Positions 1-7,680 of a stretch of DNA of 64,000 nucleotides are shown here, one piece after another. How positions within the stretch are numbered: the stretch's first letter is position 1; every line of letters starts with the position of its first letter. A program made the translations under genes and the position numbers. This stretch comes from Microbacterium helvum (GTDB lineage: Bacteria > Actinomycetota > Actinomycetes > Actinomycetales > Microbacteriaceae), in NCBI RefSeq assembly GCF_014779795.1, contig NZ_JACXZS010000010.1, forward strand, positions 143,308 through 207,307, read 5' to 3'. The notes below the pieces were generated by a model. It was not told where the DNA came from. It saw nothing but the letters and a program-made list of their open reading frames with translations, and searched no databases.

Positions 1-509
1 CTGTACGTGATCGCTCGCACCGCCGCCGACGTGCCTGCCGCCGCCGACCTGGTGCGCGAGGTCATCGCGCCCTCGGGGCCGGGCGACCTCGCCGTCGCAG
101 CTCCGGACGCGCTAGCCGCACTTCAGGGCGCGTTGTCCCGAGATCTCGGTGGACTCGGGCACTCGCTGCTGCTGCTGATCCTCGGCGGGGGGCTGTGCTC
201 GTCGCGCTCGTCACGTTCGCCGACACACTGGTGCGGCGCAACGACCTGGGCCGGCGCCGCGCCCTCGGCATGTCTCGCCACGCACTGGTCGCGTTCATCG
301 TCGTTCGCACCGGCGTCGCCGCGCTCGCCGGCGGGCTGATCGGCGTGCTCGCCGGGACCGTGGCGCTGGCATTGCTCGGCACCGCCGTGCCACCGCTGTT
401 CGTCGCCGCCATAGGGGTGCTCGCCGTGATCGCTGCGCTGGCAGCATCCATTCCGCCTGCCCTGGCCGCAGCCTACAGTGATCCCGTGCGCGTGCTGCGG
501 ACGCCCTGA
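1..509 (+). pseudogene. FtsX-type ABC transporter permease, C-terminal part, frameshifted
   Basis: The window opens inside this gene. Frame 1 reads a periplasmic-loop-like stretch and then SLLLLILGGG. It breaks at the G run near 187-193, and translation continues in frame 3 as VLVALVTFADTLVRRNDLGRRRALGMSRHALVAF with three further hydrophobic segments, ending PVRVLRTP before TGA. The joined product is a convincing FtsX/MacB-type permease tail: a membrane helix, a cytoplasmic RRxxLGxxRALG-like loop, then two helices. One extra G in the run would restore a single frame (GGGAVLVALV). Either the gene is a frameshift mutant or the homopolymer was miscalled. Such permeases work with a MacB-like ATPase, which would lie to the left, outside the window. 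Confidence 0.7.
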
Positions 510-602
510 CTCACCCCCTCCGCTAGCCTGGCCACGCGCCACGCCGAGGTGGCGCGCTGCGGCGGCACCCGCCGTTCACCGAAGGGCCCTACCTTGAGCG
601 AC

Positions 603-2060
603 ATGAGCTCTCCCGCGCCGGACTCCGAGAACCCGGCTGCCACCCGGCCGTCCGAACCCGTGCTGTCGACCGCGGCGCTGAACACCGGAGCACTGTCGGA
701 CGCACCCGTGCCGCGTCGCCGCGTGTTCGCGTGGGCGCTGTGGGACTGGGCGACGCAGCCGTTCAACACGGTGCTGCTGACGTTCGTGTGGGTGCCGAGC
801 TTCTTGGTGTCGCCGTTCTTCCTCGACCCGGCCGTCGCCGCGTCGGGCATCGTCGACGGCGAGAAGATCGACTGCGACACCAGTGCGAACGCGGTCACCG
901 CGTACTGCCACGCGCTCGGCGCGCTGGACGCGAACCTCGGCTGGGGCATCATGGCCGCCGGCATCCTGATCGCCCTGCTCGCGCCCGTGCTCGGCCAGCG
1001 CGCCGACGCGACCGGGCATCGCAAGCTGATGCTCGGCATCTTCACCGGCCTGCTGATCCTGTGCCAGCTCGGCATGGCGTTCGTCGGCGGCAGCGCCGAC
1101 CTGTTCTGGTTCGGTGTGGCGATGATCGCATTCGGCAGCGTCGTGGGCGAGATCGCCGGCGCGAACTACAACGCGCTGCTCGTCTCGGTGTCGACGCAGA
1201 AGACCGTCGGACGCGTGTCGGGGCTCGGCTGGGGCTTCGGGTACCTGGGCGGCATCGTGGCGCTCGCGATCGTCGTCGGCCTCATCCTCGGCGGCGTGCT
1301 CGACGGCACGCAGGGCTCGACCTTCCAGTTCATCGCCGCGGGCGCGACGGTGTGGACGATCCTGTTCTCGATCCCGATCTTTCGCAGCGTCCCCGAGCCG
1401 CCGCCGAGCGCCGACACCAAGAAGGTCAACTTCTTCGAGGGCTACGTCGAACTGGTGCGCTCGGTCATCCGCCTGTGGCGCGAGAGCCGGCCGACCTTCT
1501 GGTTCCTGCTCGCCTCGGCGGTGTACCGCGACGGTCTCGCGGCCGTGTTCACGTTCGGCTCGGTGATCGCCGCGCGCGTGTTCGGCTTCGGGTTCACCGA
1601 CCTCGTGATCTTCGGCATCGTGCTGAACCTCGTCGCCGGCGTCTCGACGATCTTCGCGGGACGCCTCGACGACCGCTTCGGACCCAAGCCCGTCATCCTC
1701 TCGGCGATCGGCGGCATCGTCGCGTGCTGCCTGGCCGTCTTCATCGGCGCGGGCGCCGGACGCGCGTTGTTCTGGGTCGCAGGAATCGTGCTGGCAGCCC
1801 TCGTCGGACCGGCGCAGGCCGCGTCACGGTCGTTCCTCGCGCGCGTGACCCCGGCCGGGCGCGAAGGCGAGATCTTCGGTCTGTACGCCACGACCGGTCG
1901 GGCGGCGAGCTGGATGGCGGCGCTGCTGTGGGGCGTGTTCATCGCCGCTGCGGGCAACCAGACGCTGTACGGCATCCTCGCGATCGCCCTCGTCCTGGCC
2001 GTCGGCTTCGTGCTGCTGGTCTTCGTGAAGGCGCCGCCGCGCGCCGTCGCCGAGGTCTGA
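603..2060 (+). CDS. MFS transporter, Atg22/UMF1-like
   Basis: Integral membrane transporter of about 485 residues with roughly 12 hydrophobic segments. After a polar Pro/Ser/Ala-rich N-terminus of about 40 residues comes FAWALWDWATQPFNTVLLTFVW, which resembles the Atg22-like (UMF1) MFS family: the WDWA motif and an early NT pair are typical. The family includes yeast vacuolar amino-acid effluxers; bacterial substrates are mostly unknown. ATG at 603 is preferred because the open frame upstream to 549 encodes an Arg-rich stretch without membrane character. A short GC-rich inverted repeat (2074-2079/2085-2090) follows the stop and may help termination. No partner genes indicate a substrate. Confidence 0.8.
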   Translation: MSSPAPDSENPAATRPSEPVLSTAALNTGALSDAPVPRRRVFAWALWDWATQPFNTVLLTFVWVPSFLVSPFFLDPAVAASGIVDGEKIDCDTSANAVTAYCHALGALDANLGWGIMAAGILIALLAPVLGQRADATGHRKLMLGIFTGLLILCQLGMAFVGGSADLFWFGVAMIAFGSVVGEIAGANYNALLVSVSTQKTVGRVSGLGWGFGYLGGIVALAIVVGLILGGVLDGTQGSTFQFIAAGATVWTILFSIPIFRSVPEPPPSADTKKVNFFEGYVELVRSVIRLWRESRPTFWFLLASAVYRDGLAAVFTFGSVIAARVFGFGFTDLVIFGIVLNLVAGVSTIFAGRLDDRFGPKPVILSAIGGIVACCLAVFIGAGAGRALFWVAGIVLAALVGPAQAASRSFLARVTPAGREGEIFGLYATTGRAASWMAALLWGVFIAAAGNQTLYGILAIALVLAVGFVLLVFVKAPPRAVAEV

Positions 2061-2193
2061 GGCCCGCAGAACCGCGGCCGACGAGGCCGCAGGGGCTGCG
2101 GCATCCGATAATCTCCTTCTCGGGGATTCTTCACCGATGCGATTGGGGGCGGTCGCGCGTTTCCCTGCGCCGAGCCCACCCCCGAAAGGCACC

Positions 2194-2751
2194 GTGTCCG
2201 TCACGCTCACCGAGAACCGCCGCGCGGCGCGTCATCGGCGCGCACTCGGGTACTGGGCGGTCCTGCTGTCGCTCGCGCTGTCGCTGTGGGTCGGCGCGCA
2301 GATCGTCCCACACGACTGGGTGCACCGGCCCGCGCTGTTCGTGCACCTCGCATCGGTGATCGTCGGCCTCGGCTCGGCGGTGCTGCTGGAGATGAGCGGA
2401 CTGCTGTGGATGCTGCGACGCACGCAGCTCGAAGACCTGCGCCGCGTCGAGCGCACCGTCAGCACGCTGGCGTGGCTGGGCATCGCGGGGCTGCTGTTCT
2501 CGGGCGCGTTCCTGCAGCCCGACCTCACCAATCCGCTCACCGACCTCAAGATGGCCGCGGTGCTCGTGGCCGCCATGAACGGCGTCGCGATGACGCGGCT
2601 GACCGACGAGCTGGCCCGGCTGCCCGCCCGGGTGCGGTTCTCGATGCTGCCCGCGCGACTGCGCGTGTGGTGCGTGTGGAGTGCCGTCGTGTCGCAGGTC
2701 GGCTGGTGGACCGCGGTGCTGATCGGGATGCTGAACACCGCCTCCGGGTGA
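2194..2751 (+). CDS. Small multi-pass membrane protein of unknown function
   Basis: About 185 residues. Hydrophobic segments include YWAVLLSLALSLWVGAQIV, LFVHLASVIVGLGSAVLLEMSG, LAWLGIAGLLFSGAFL and VSQVGWWTAVLIGML, giving four or five membrane helices. The GTG start follows an AAAGG ribosome site by about six bases; an upstream ATG at 2137 would add a Pro/Arg-rich leader and is less likely. A His in the second helix and the general layout recall small heme or copper membrane proteins such as CopD, but no diagnostic motif is visible, so no function is assigned. Confidence 0.6.
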   Translation: MSVTLTENRRAARHRRALGYWAVLLSLALSLWVGAQIVPHDWVHRPALFVHLASVIVGLGSAVLLEMSGLLWMLRRTQLEDLRRVERTVSTLAWLGIAGLLFSGAFLQPDLTNPLTDLKMAAVLVAAMNGVAMTRLTDELARLPARVRFSMLPARLRVWCVWSAVVSQVGWWTAVLIGMLNTASG

Positions 2752-2873
2752 TCTCCCAGCTTGCTCTCACTCGCCTCCCGGCACGTTCCTCGTTAGGCTG
2801 TGGCTTTACCGGACAACCCGGCCGGTAACCCCCCGATCGGCCTCACGGCCTGACCGACCTCGAGGAAGCCTTC

Positions 2874-4946
2874 ATGCGCGATCGCACGCGCGGCGACGAG
2901 GACGCGCCCGGACCTCGCCGCGGCCAGTCCTCCCCGCCCCCGACGGCAGCGTTGCCGACCCCTTCGACCGGTGGATCGGCGCCCGCGGCGCCGGCTGCCT
3001 CGGCGGTCGCGTCGGCGGCCTCGGTCGCGTCGGCGTCGAAGCCCGCCCGGCCCACCGCCATGGACGAGCGGCGCGAACGGCGCCGCAAGCGCCGCAAGCA
3101 GATCGTGCTGTGGACCACCGTCGCCGGCATCGTCGTACTCGTCGGGTCGATCGGCACCGTGTCGTACGCGATCGTCTCGAACCTCGCCGGATCCACTCCC
3201 GCATCGGCCGATCCGCCGCGGGCCGCGCCGGCGGTCGTCAAGCCCATCACCTTCGCGCAGGACGAGCCGGCCGCCACCGCCGGCGCCGAACCGTGCGTCA
3301 CCGTCCGCGTGCTCGCCTCGTACGAGAACGCCGAGATGGTCGAGAACCTGGCCAACGCCTACAACGCACAGCCGCGCAACGTGGCCGGCTCCTGCGTGAC
3401 GGTCACCTCGAGCAAAGAGAAGTCCGGCGCCGCCGCCGCCGTCGTGGCAGCCGGCTTCCCCAATTCGCCCGACGACCAGAAGCCCACCGTGTGGCTGCCG
3501 GACTCGTCGACGTGGGTCGACGTCGCCCAGTCCGAGGGGGCGACGTCGCTCGGCAACGACGGCACCAGCGTCGCCGTCTCGAACATCGTGCTCGCGATGC
3601 CGAAGCCTCTCGCCCAGGCCATCGGCTGGTCGTCCGAGGCGCCCAGCTGGTCCGAGGTGTTCGAATCCGCCGGCGACGCCGACCTGTGGAGCGGCCTCGG
3701 CCACCCCGAGTGGGGCGCGTTCAAGCTCGGCAAGACGAGCCCGCTGGTCGCGACCTCGGGTGAGGCCGCCATGTTCGCCTCGTACGGCACGGCCGCCGGA
3801 TCCCTCGACGAGCTGACCGCGACCGAGGTCCAGGATCCCGCCGTGCAGGCCACCGTGCACGAGAACGAGACCTCGACGAGCCACTACATGGCCACGCCCG
3901 AGCACTTCCTGTGGCACGCGCGGCAGGCCGAGGCGTCCGGTTCGTCCGCCGACTTCCTCTCGGCGGTGATCGTGGACGAGAAGTCGGTGTGGGACTACAA
4001 CCGCGGCATCACCAGCCGCGACGGCATCACCCGCACCCAGGCGGACCCGCCCACCGAGCAGCTGATCCCCATCTACCCGTCCGACGGCTACTACGCCGCC
4101 GACAACCCGGCGATGCGCCTGAAGGGTGCGTGGATCGACCCCGTCGAATCCGAGGCTGCGGCCGACTTCATCCGCTACGCGCTCACCGCGCAGGGTCAGT
4201 CCGTGGTGCGCTCCAGCGGCTACCGCGACCTCAACCGCGCGCTCGACGAGAGTGTGCAGAAGGTCGGGCAGCTCAGCGACGACCTGACCACGGCGCTCGC
4301 GTTCCCCGCCGCCGATGTCGTGACCGCCGTCCAGGCGTCGTTCCCCGAGGTCCGCAAGCGCGCGAACGTGCTCTTCCTGCTCGACGTGTCGGGATCGATG
4401 GACGAGCCGATCTCGCCGGCCGACACCAAGCTGACTCAGGCGCGCAAGGCGATCGAAGCGGCCCTCGGCCACTTCACGACCGGCGACGACGTCGGGCTCG
4501 CCGGGTTCGCCCAGGCGCCGGACGGTGCGATGGTCCCAGGGCTGGTGGCACCTGTGAGCGACATCGGCACATCGCGCGACGGGTTCCTCGGCGCCCTGGG
4601 CGGCATCACCTCGATGGGCGACACACCGCTGTACCAGGCGGTCGACGAGTTCGCGAAGCAGCAGGCGGCGTCGTGGTCGAGCGACCACATCAACGCCATC
4701 GTGCTGCTCAGCGACGGCAAGAACGACACACCGAACGCTCCGACCATCGGCGCCGACCAGATGATCGCCGATCTGAAGGATATGCACCACTCGACGCCGG
4801 TGCTGGTCTTCACACTGGCGTACGGCGCCGACGCCGATGTGCCGACGCTGCAGTCGATCTCGAGCGCGACGGGTGCGCACTACTACGACGCGACCGACCC
4901 GTCGAAGCTGGAGGCCGTGCTCGGCGACCTCGTCACGAGCTTCTGA
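2874..4946 (+). CDS. Membrane-anchored substrate-binding-like and VWA domain protein
   Basis: 690 residues. The N-terminus is polar and Pro/Ala-rich to about residue 75, followed by one transmembrane helix (IVLWTTVAGIVVLVGSIGTVSYAIV), so most of the protein is extracellular. Residues about 130-490 resemble a periplasmic solute-binding domain. A von Willebrand A domain follows from about 495, with the MIDAS motif DVSGSMD (Asp504, Ser506, Ser508) and a distal LLSDGKND. Proteins with this combination exist in actinobacteria but their role is not established; metal-dependent adhesion or complex assembly is a fair inference. GAGGAAG lies about six bases before the ATG. A TTACCGG/CCGGTAA inverted repeat (2806-2828) lies just upstream. 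Confidence 0.75.
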   Translation: MRDRTRGDEDAPGPRRGQSSPPPTAALPTPSTGGSAPAAPAASAVASAASVASASKPARPTAMDERRERRRKRRKQIVLWTTVAGIVVLVGSIGTVSYAIVSNLAGSTPASADPPRAAPAVVKPITFAQDEPAATAGAEPCVTVRVLASYENAEMVENLANAYNAQPRNVAGSCVTVTSSKEKSGAAAAVVAAGFPNSPDDQKPTVWLPDSSTWVDVAQSEGATSLGNDGTSVAVSNIVLAMPKPLAQAIGWSSEAPSWSEVFESAGDADLWSGLGHPEWGAFKLGKTSPLVATSGEAAMFASYGTAAGSLDELTATEVQDPAVQATVHENETSTSHYMATPEHFLWHARQAEASGSSADFLSAVIVDEKSVWDYNRGITSRDGITRTQADPPTEQLIPIYPSDGYYAADNPAMRLKGAWIDPVESEAAADFIRYALTAQGQSVVRSSGYRDLNRALDESVQKVGQLSDDLTTALAFPAADVVTAVQASFPEVRKRANVLFLLDVSGSMDEPISPADTKLTQARKAIEAALGHFTTGDDVGLAGFAQAPDGAMVPGLVAPVSDIGTSRDGFLGALGGITSMGDTPLYQAVDEFAKQQAASWSSDHINAIVLLSDGKNDTPNAPTIGADQMIADLKDMHHSTPVLVFTLAYGADADVPTLQSISSATGAHYYDATDPSKLEAVLGDLVTSF

Positions 4947-4958
4947 CGCGGGCAGCGG

Positions 4959-5609
4959 TCAGACGCCGGGCCAGGAGTCGGCGAGCTTCGTCAGCAGGCG
5001 GGCGAGCTCGGTGCGCTCGGCATCGGTGAAGGCGGCGAGCGCGGCGTCGATCGCGTCGCGCCGCTCACCCCGGAACCCTCGCACCAGCCGCGTGCCGGCA
5101 TCCGTCAGCGCGACCCGCGTGCGGCGGGCATCGTCGGGGTCGGCCTCACGCCGCACGAGCCCCAGTTCGACGGACTGCTGCACGAGCCGCGACGCGCGGG
5201 GCTGATCCACTCCGACGGCCTCGGCGATCTCGCCCACTGAGAGGGGATGGGATGCCGCGGCCACCGCCTCGAGCAGCCGCATGCGTGCAGGGCCGCCGAA
5301 GCGTCCGCCGCCGGCCCACGGCGGGCCGCCGTGCCCGCCGGGCATGCCATGGCCGCCCGGGATTCCGCGGCCCCAGGGACCACGCCCGGGGAAGGCGTCG
5401 GCACCCTCGGCGTCGAACTCGCGCCCGCGGTGGTCGCCGTGGGGGCCGCCGCCATGGGTGCTGTGCGGACCGCCGTGCCCGTGTGCGTGCGGGCCGGCGC
5501 CGCGCGGCCCGGGCCCCTCGCCCCACGGTGGCCGAGGCATGCGTCGTCCGCGCAGCCGGGCGAGGGCTGCGGCGATGGCGTCGGAGGGATCGTCGGGTGC
5601 GGACGGCAT
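4959..5609 (-). CDS. MarR-like winged-helix regulator with His/Gly-rich N-terminal tract
   Basis: 216 residues. Residues about 30-100 are a His/Gly/Pro-rich tract (HAHGHGGPHSTHGGG and GGHGMPGGHGG). A MarR-type wing-helix domain follows: MRLLEAVAAASHPLSVGEIAEAVGVDQPRASRLVQQSVELGLV, then a wing with DPDDARRTRVALTDAG. MarR proteins are dimeric repressors of divergent promoters. The His-rich stretch suggests metal binding, which is inference. It is transcribed divergently from another His-rich HTH gene across about 117 bp containing the TGCATGTACATGCA palindrome. It is convergent with the VWA gene, with 12 bases between the stops. Confidence 0.75.
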   Translation of the reverse strand: MPSAPDDPSDAIAAALARLRGRRMPRPPWGEGPGPRGAGPHAHGHGGPHSTHGGGPHGDHRGREFDAEGADAFPGRGPWGRGIPGGHGMPGGHGGPPWAGGGRFGGPARMRLLEAVAAASHPLSVGEIAEAVGVDQPRASRLVQQSVELGLVRREADPDDARRTRVALTDAGTRLVRGFRGERRDAIDAALAAFTDAERTELARLLTKLADSWPGV

Positions 5610-5615
5610 GCGTCC

Positions 5616-5644
5616 AATTTACATGCGACTTGACATGGATCCAA
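5616..5644 (-). promoter_or_regulatory. Candidate promoter of the MarR-like gene
   Basis: On the minus strand TTGGAT (5644-5639) and TAAATT (5621-5616) are separated by 17 bases, just upstream of the start at 5609. Both boxes are imperfect. ACATG half-sites overlap the core, which would suit autoregulation. Confidence 0.35.
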
Positions 5645-5658
5645 AGTGCATGTCACAC

Positions 5659-5672
5659 TGCATGTACATGCA
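5659..5672. promoter_or_regulatory. Perfect palindrome TGCATGTACATGCA, likely operator
   Basis: A perfect 14-bp palindrome lies in the divergent control region between the two winged-helix genes. Further ACATG/CATGT half-sites lie at about 5620, 5633, 5650 and 5678. The density of half-sites and the position between a MarR-like repressor and its neighbour make this the best operator candidate. Confidence 0.5.
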
Positions 5673-5726
5673 CTACGACATGCAATTCGCGGCCGGACCC
5701 GCCGGCCGCCACCGAAAGGACTTCTC

Positions 5727-6596
5727 ATGGACGACATGAATCAGAACGAAGAGAGCACCGACATCCCCCGCGCCGAGCGTCCGCTCGGCTACTGGCTGCG
5801 CACCGTCGACGGGCTCATCACGCGGGCGTTCGCCGAGGCGCTGGACGCCGAAGGCGTCTCTCGCCGCGACTGGATGCTGCTGAACGTGCTGTCGGGCGAC
5901 GTCGATGCCCCCGGCCTCGCCGAGCGCCTCGCCCGCAAGGGCAAGCGCCTGCGGTCGGTCGAAGACCGCGGCTGGGTCACCCAGCAGGGCGACGGCACCT
6001 GGACGCTCACCGACCTCGGCCGCGCCGAGAAGGAGCGCATCGGCACGATCGTCGACAGCATCCGCTCTCGCGTGGCCGACGCGATCGGCGACGACTCCTA
6101 CACGCAGCTCACCGCCTCGCTCGAGGCGATCGCCCGCGAACTGGGCTGGGACGAGACCACGGCCGCCGAGCGCGGCTTCGGACGACCCGGCTTCGGCGGC
6201 CCCGGCTTCGGACGCCCGCCGTTCGGCGCGCCGGGCTTCGGCCCGGACTTCGCCCCCGGCGTCGGCCAGAAGTTCGGCGCGGGCTTCGACCCCGCGCTGC
6301 GCTACGGCTTCGGCCCGAACCGGCACCGCGGCTTCGGTCCGGGTCGCCCCGGGCGGCCCGCCGATCGCGACGACGAGCCGCTCCGCGGCCGCGGCCACGG
6401 CCACGGCCACAGCCACAGCCACGACCGAGCCGACGACGAGGGCCACGACCACCCGCACGCGGGGCATGGTCACCACGACCACCCGCATCACCGCGGCGAC
6501 CACGGTCACCACGGCGGCGGTCGTCGTGCGCAGGAGGCGTACGAGCGCGGCTTCGACGCCGGCTTCGCCCGGGGTCGCGAGTCGCGCGACGCCTGA
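5727..6596 (+). CDS. Winged-helix regulator-like protein with Phe/Gly and His-rich C-terminus
   Basis: 289 residues. The first 120 form a MarR-like HTH unit (PLGYWLRTVDGLITRAFAEALDAEGVSRRDWMLLNVL, then LAERLARKGKRLRSVEDRGWV and a short wing). The middle is a Phe/Gly repeat (GFGRPGFGGPGFG). Residues about 230-275 form a His/Asp-rich tail (HGHGHSHSHD, HGHHDHPHHRGDHGHH), followed by a basic AYERGFDAGFARGRESRDA end. ATG 5727 has GAAAGGA nine bases upstream. The His-rich tail could bind Zn, Ni or Cu, or could be only a low-complexity region. Pairing with the divergent His/Gly-rich MarR protein suggests a joint sensing role. No transporter or metal-resistance gene adjoins. Confidence 0.7.
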   Translation: MDDMNQNEESTDIPRAERPLGYWLRTVDGLITRAFAEALDAEGVSRRDWMLLNVLSGDVDAPGLAERLARKGKRLRSVEDRGWVTQQGDGTWTLTDLGRAEKERIGTIVDSIRSRVADAIGDDSYTQLTASLEAIARELGWDETTAAERGFGRPGFGGPGFGRPPFGAPGFGPDFAPGVGQKFGAGFDPALRYGFGPNRHRGFGPGRPGRPADRDDEPLRGRGHGHGHSHSHDRADDEGHDHPHAGHGHHDHPHHRGDHGHHGGGRRAQEAYERGFDAGFARGRESRDA

Positions 6597-6621
6597 GCCC
6601 CGGCATCCGTCCGCCGTCGCT

Positions 6622-6757
6622 GCTCTGCAGTCACCTTCCGCGGGTGCGGGCCCGGCAGGATTCGCGAAAAGTGACTGCGGAGCCGTTCCGGCCGACTGCT
6701 CCGCAGTCACTTCTTCCGGCCGAGACTCCCGCGAGCCACGGAATGTGACTGCGGAGC
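6622..6757. repeat. Four alternating copies of GTGACTGCGGAGC
   Basis: Copies lie at 6622-6634 (minus sense, one mismatch), 6671-6683 (plus), 6698-6710 (minus) and 6745-6757 (plus). The middle pair forms a perfect 15-bp stem (6669-6683/6698-6712) with a 14-base loop. This fills most of the 233-bp gap between 6597 and 6829. There is no U tract, so it looks like a REP-type element more than a simple terminator, although the hairpin could still stop transcription. Confidence 0.6.
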
Positions 6758-6829
6758 ATCGTGGGACGGATGAGTGGATGCCGCACCCGGCGTCACGCGC
6801 GCGACACATGCGCCGGGCATGATGGGGGC

Positions 6830-7522
6830 GTGACCCGACCCGCGCTGCTCGCGATCTCGCACGGCACGTCCTCGCCCGCCGGGCAGGCCGCCGTGGCCTC
6901 TCTCGTGGACGCCGTCGCCGCCCGCCTGCCTTATACGCTCGTGCGGCTCGGGCACGTGGACGTCCAGCAGCCGGATGTGGCGGCATCCCTCGACGCGATC
7001 CCGCAGGGCACGCCCGTCGTGATCGTTCCCTTGCTGCTCTCGGCCGGCTATCACGTGCGGGTGGACCTCATCAACCAGTCCGCGGGGCGCGGCGACGTCA
7101 CGATCGCCCCGGCGTTGGGACCCGACGACCGGCTCGTCGACGCCCTCATCGCGCGACTGACGCCCCTCGCCCCCGCCCCCGAGGACGCGCTCGTGCTGGC
7201 CGTCGCCGGTTCGAGCGACGACCGCGCGAACGAGGACTGCCGCGTCACCGCCCGGATGCTGGGCGAACGGCTCGGCCGAGAGGTCGCCGTCGGATTCCTC
7301 GCCGCGGCCGACCCGCGGCTCGATGTCGCGGTGACCGCGGGCGGCGACCGCGTGGTCGTCGCGGACTATCTGCTGGCGCCCGGGTACTTCCACGACCTCG
7401 CCGTGACGCTGTCCGGCTCGGCCCCCGTCGCACCCCCGCTGCTCGGGAGCGATGAGCCGCCGGCATCCCTCGTCGACCTTGTCGTGGATCGCTACAAGGG
7501 TGCCGCCGGTTTGTCGGACTGA
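6830..7522 (+). CDS. CbiX/SirB-like sirohydrochlorin ferrochelatase
   Basis: 230 residues with a chelatase fold. The N-terminal AISHGTSSPAGQAAV carries the conserved His of CbiX/SirB metal insertion, and VVIVPLLLSAGYHVRVDL carries the second His motif. A second half (VLAVAGSSDDRANEDC..VADYLLAPGYFHD) repeats the fold, as in two-domain chelatases. It would insert iron into sirohydrochlorin to make siroheme for the sulfite reductase encoded next. GTG 6830 is chosen over an upstream ATG because the upstream peptide is Arg/His-rich and the domain starts at VTRPALLAISHG. Confidence 0.8.
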   Translation: MTRPALLAISHGTSSPAGQAAVASLVDAVAARLPYTLVRLGHVDVQQPDVAASLDAIPQGTPVVIVPLLLSAGYHVRVDLINQSAGRGDVTIAPALGPDDRLVDALIARLTPLAPAPEDALVLAVAGSSDDRANEDCRVTARMLGERLGREVAVGFLAAADPRLDVAVTAGGDRVVVADYLLAPGYFHDLAVTLSGSAPVAPPLLGSDEPPASLVDLVVDRYKGAAGLSD

Positions 7523-7646
7523 GTCCACAAAGGCGGCGCACTGCAACTGTGTGACGCCCGATTACGTCGGTTAACGCCGCTTGACGTCCAGGTAGGTCGA
7601 CGGGCGGACCGCTTCTAGCCTCACGGAATGGGCTCGGTAGAGTCCG

Positions 7647-7662
7647 CCCGGGGCGCCCCGGG
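7647..7662. promoter_or_regulatory. 16-bp GC palindrome before the sulfate-assimilation operon
   Basis: CCCGGGGCGCCCCGGG is a perfect palindrome 19 bases before the sulfite reductase start, in a 158-bp leader. It could be a regulator site or a leader hairpin close to the ribosome site. A TTGACG at 7581-7586 may belong to a promoter, but no good -10 is evident. Confidence 0.3.
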
Positions 7663-7680
7663 TTCCAGCCCGGAGGCACC

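Noticed and set aside
2793..4880. Antisense frame of 695 codons over the VWA gene
   Set aside because: His/Arg/Val-rich with no domain; the plus-strand MIDAS motif and membrane anchor are convincing.
5630..5635. Perfect TTGACA as a plus-strand -35 box for the His-rich HTH gene
   Set aside because: No acceptable -10 lies 16-18 bases downstream, so it is not annotated as a promoter; it may be chance within the half-site cluster.
7523..7680. Riboswitch before the sulfite reductase gene
   Set aside because: The leader has a GC palindrome, but I could not fold it into a known SAM or cobalamin riboswitch pattern.
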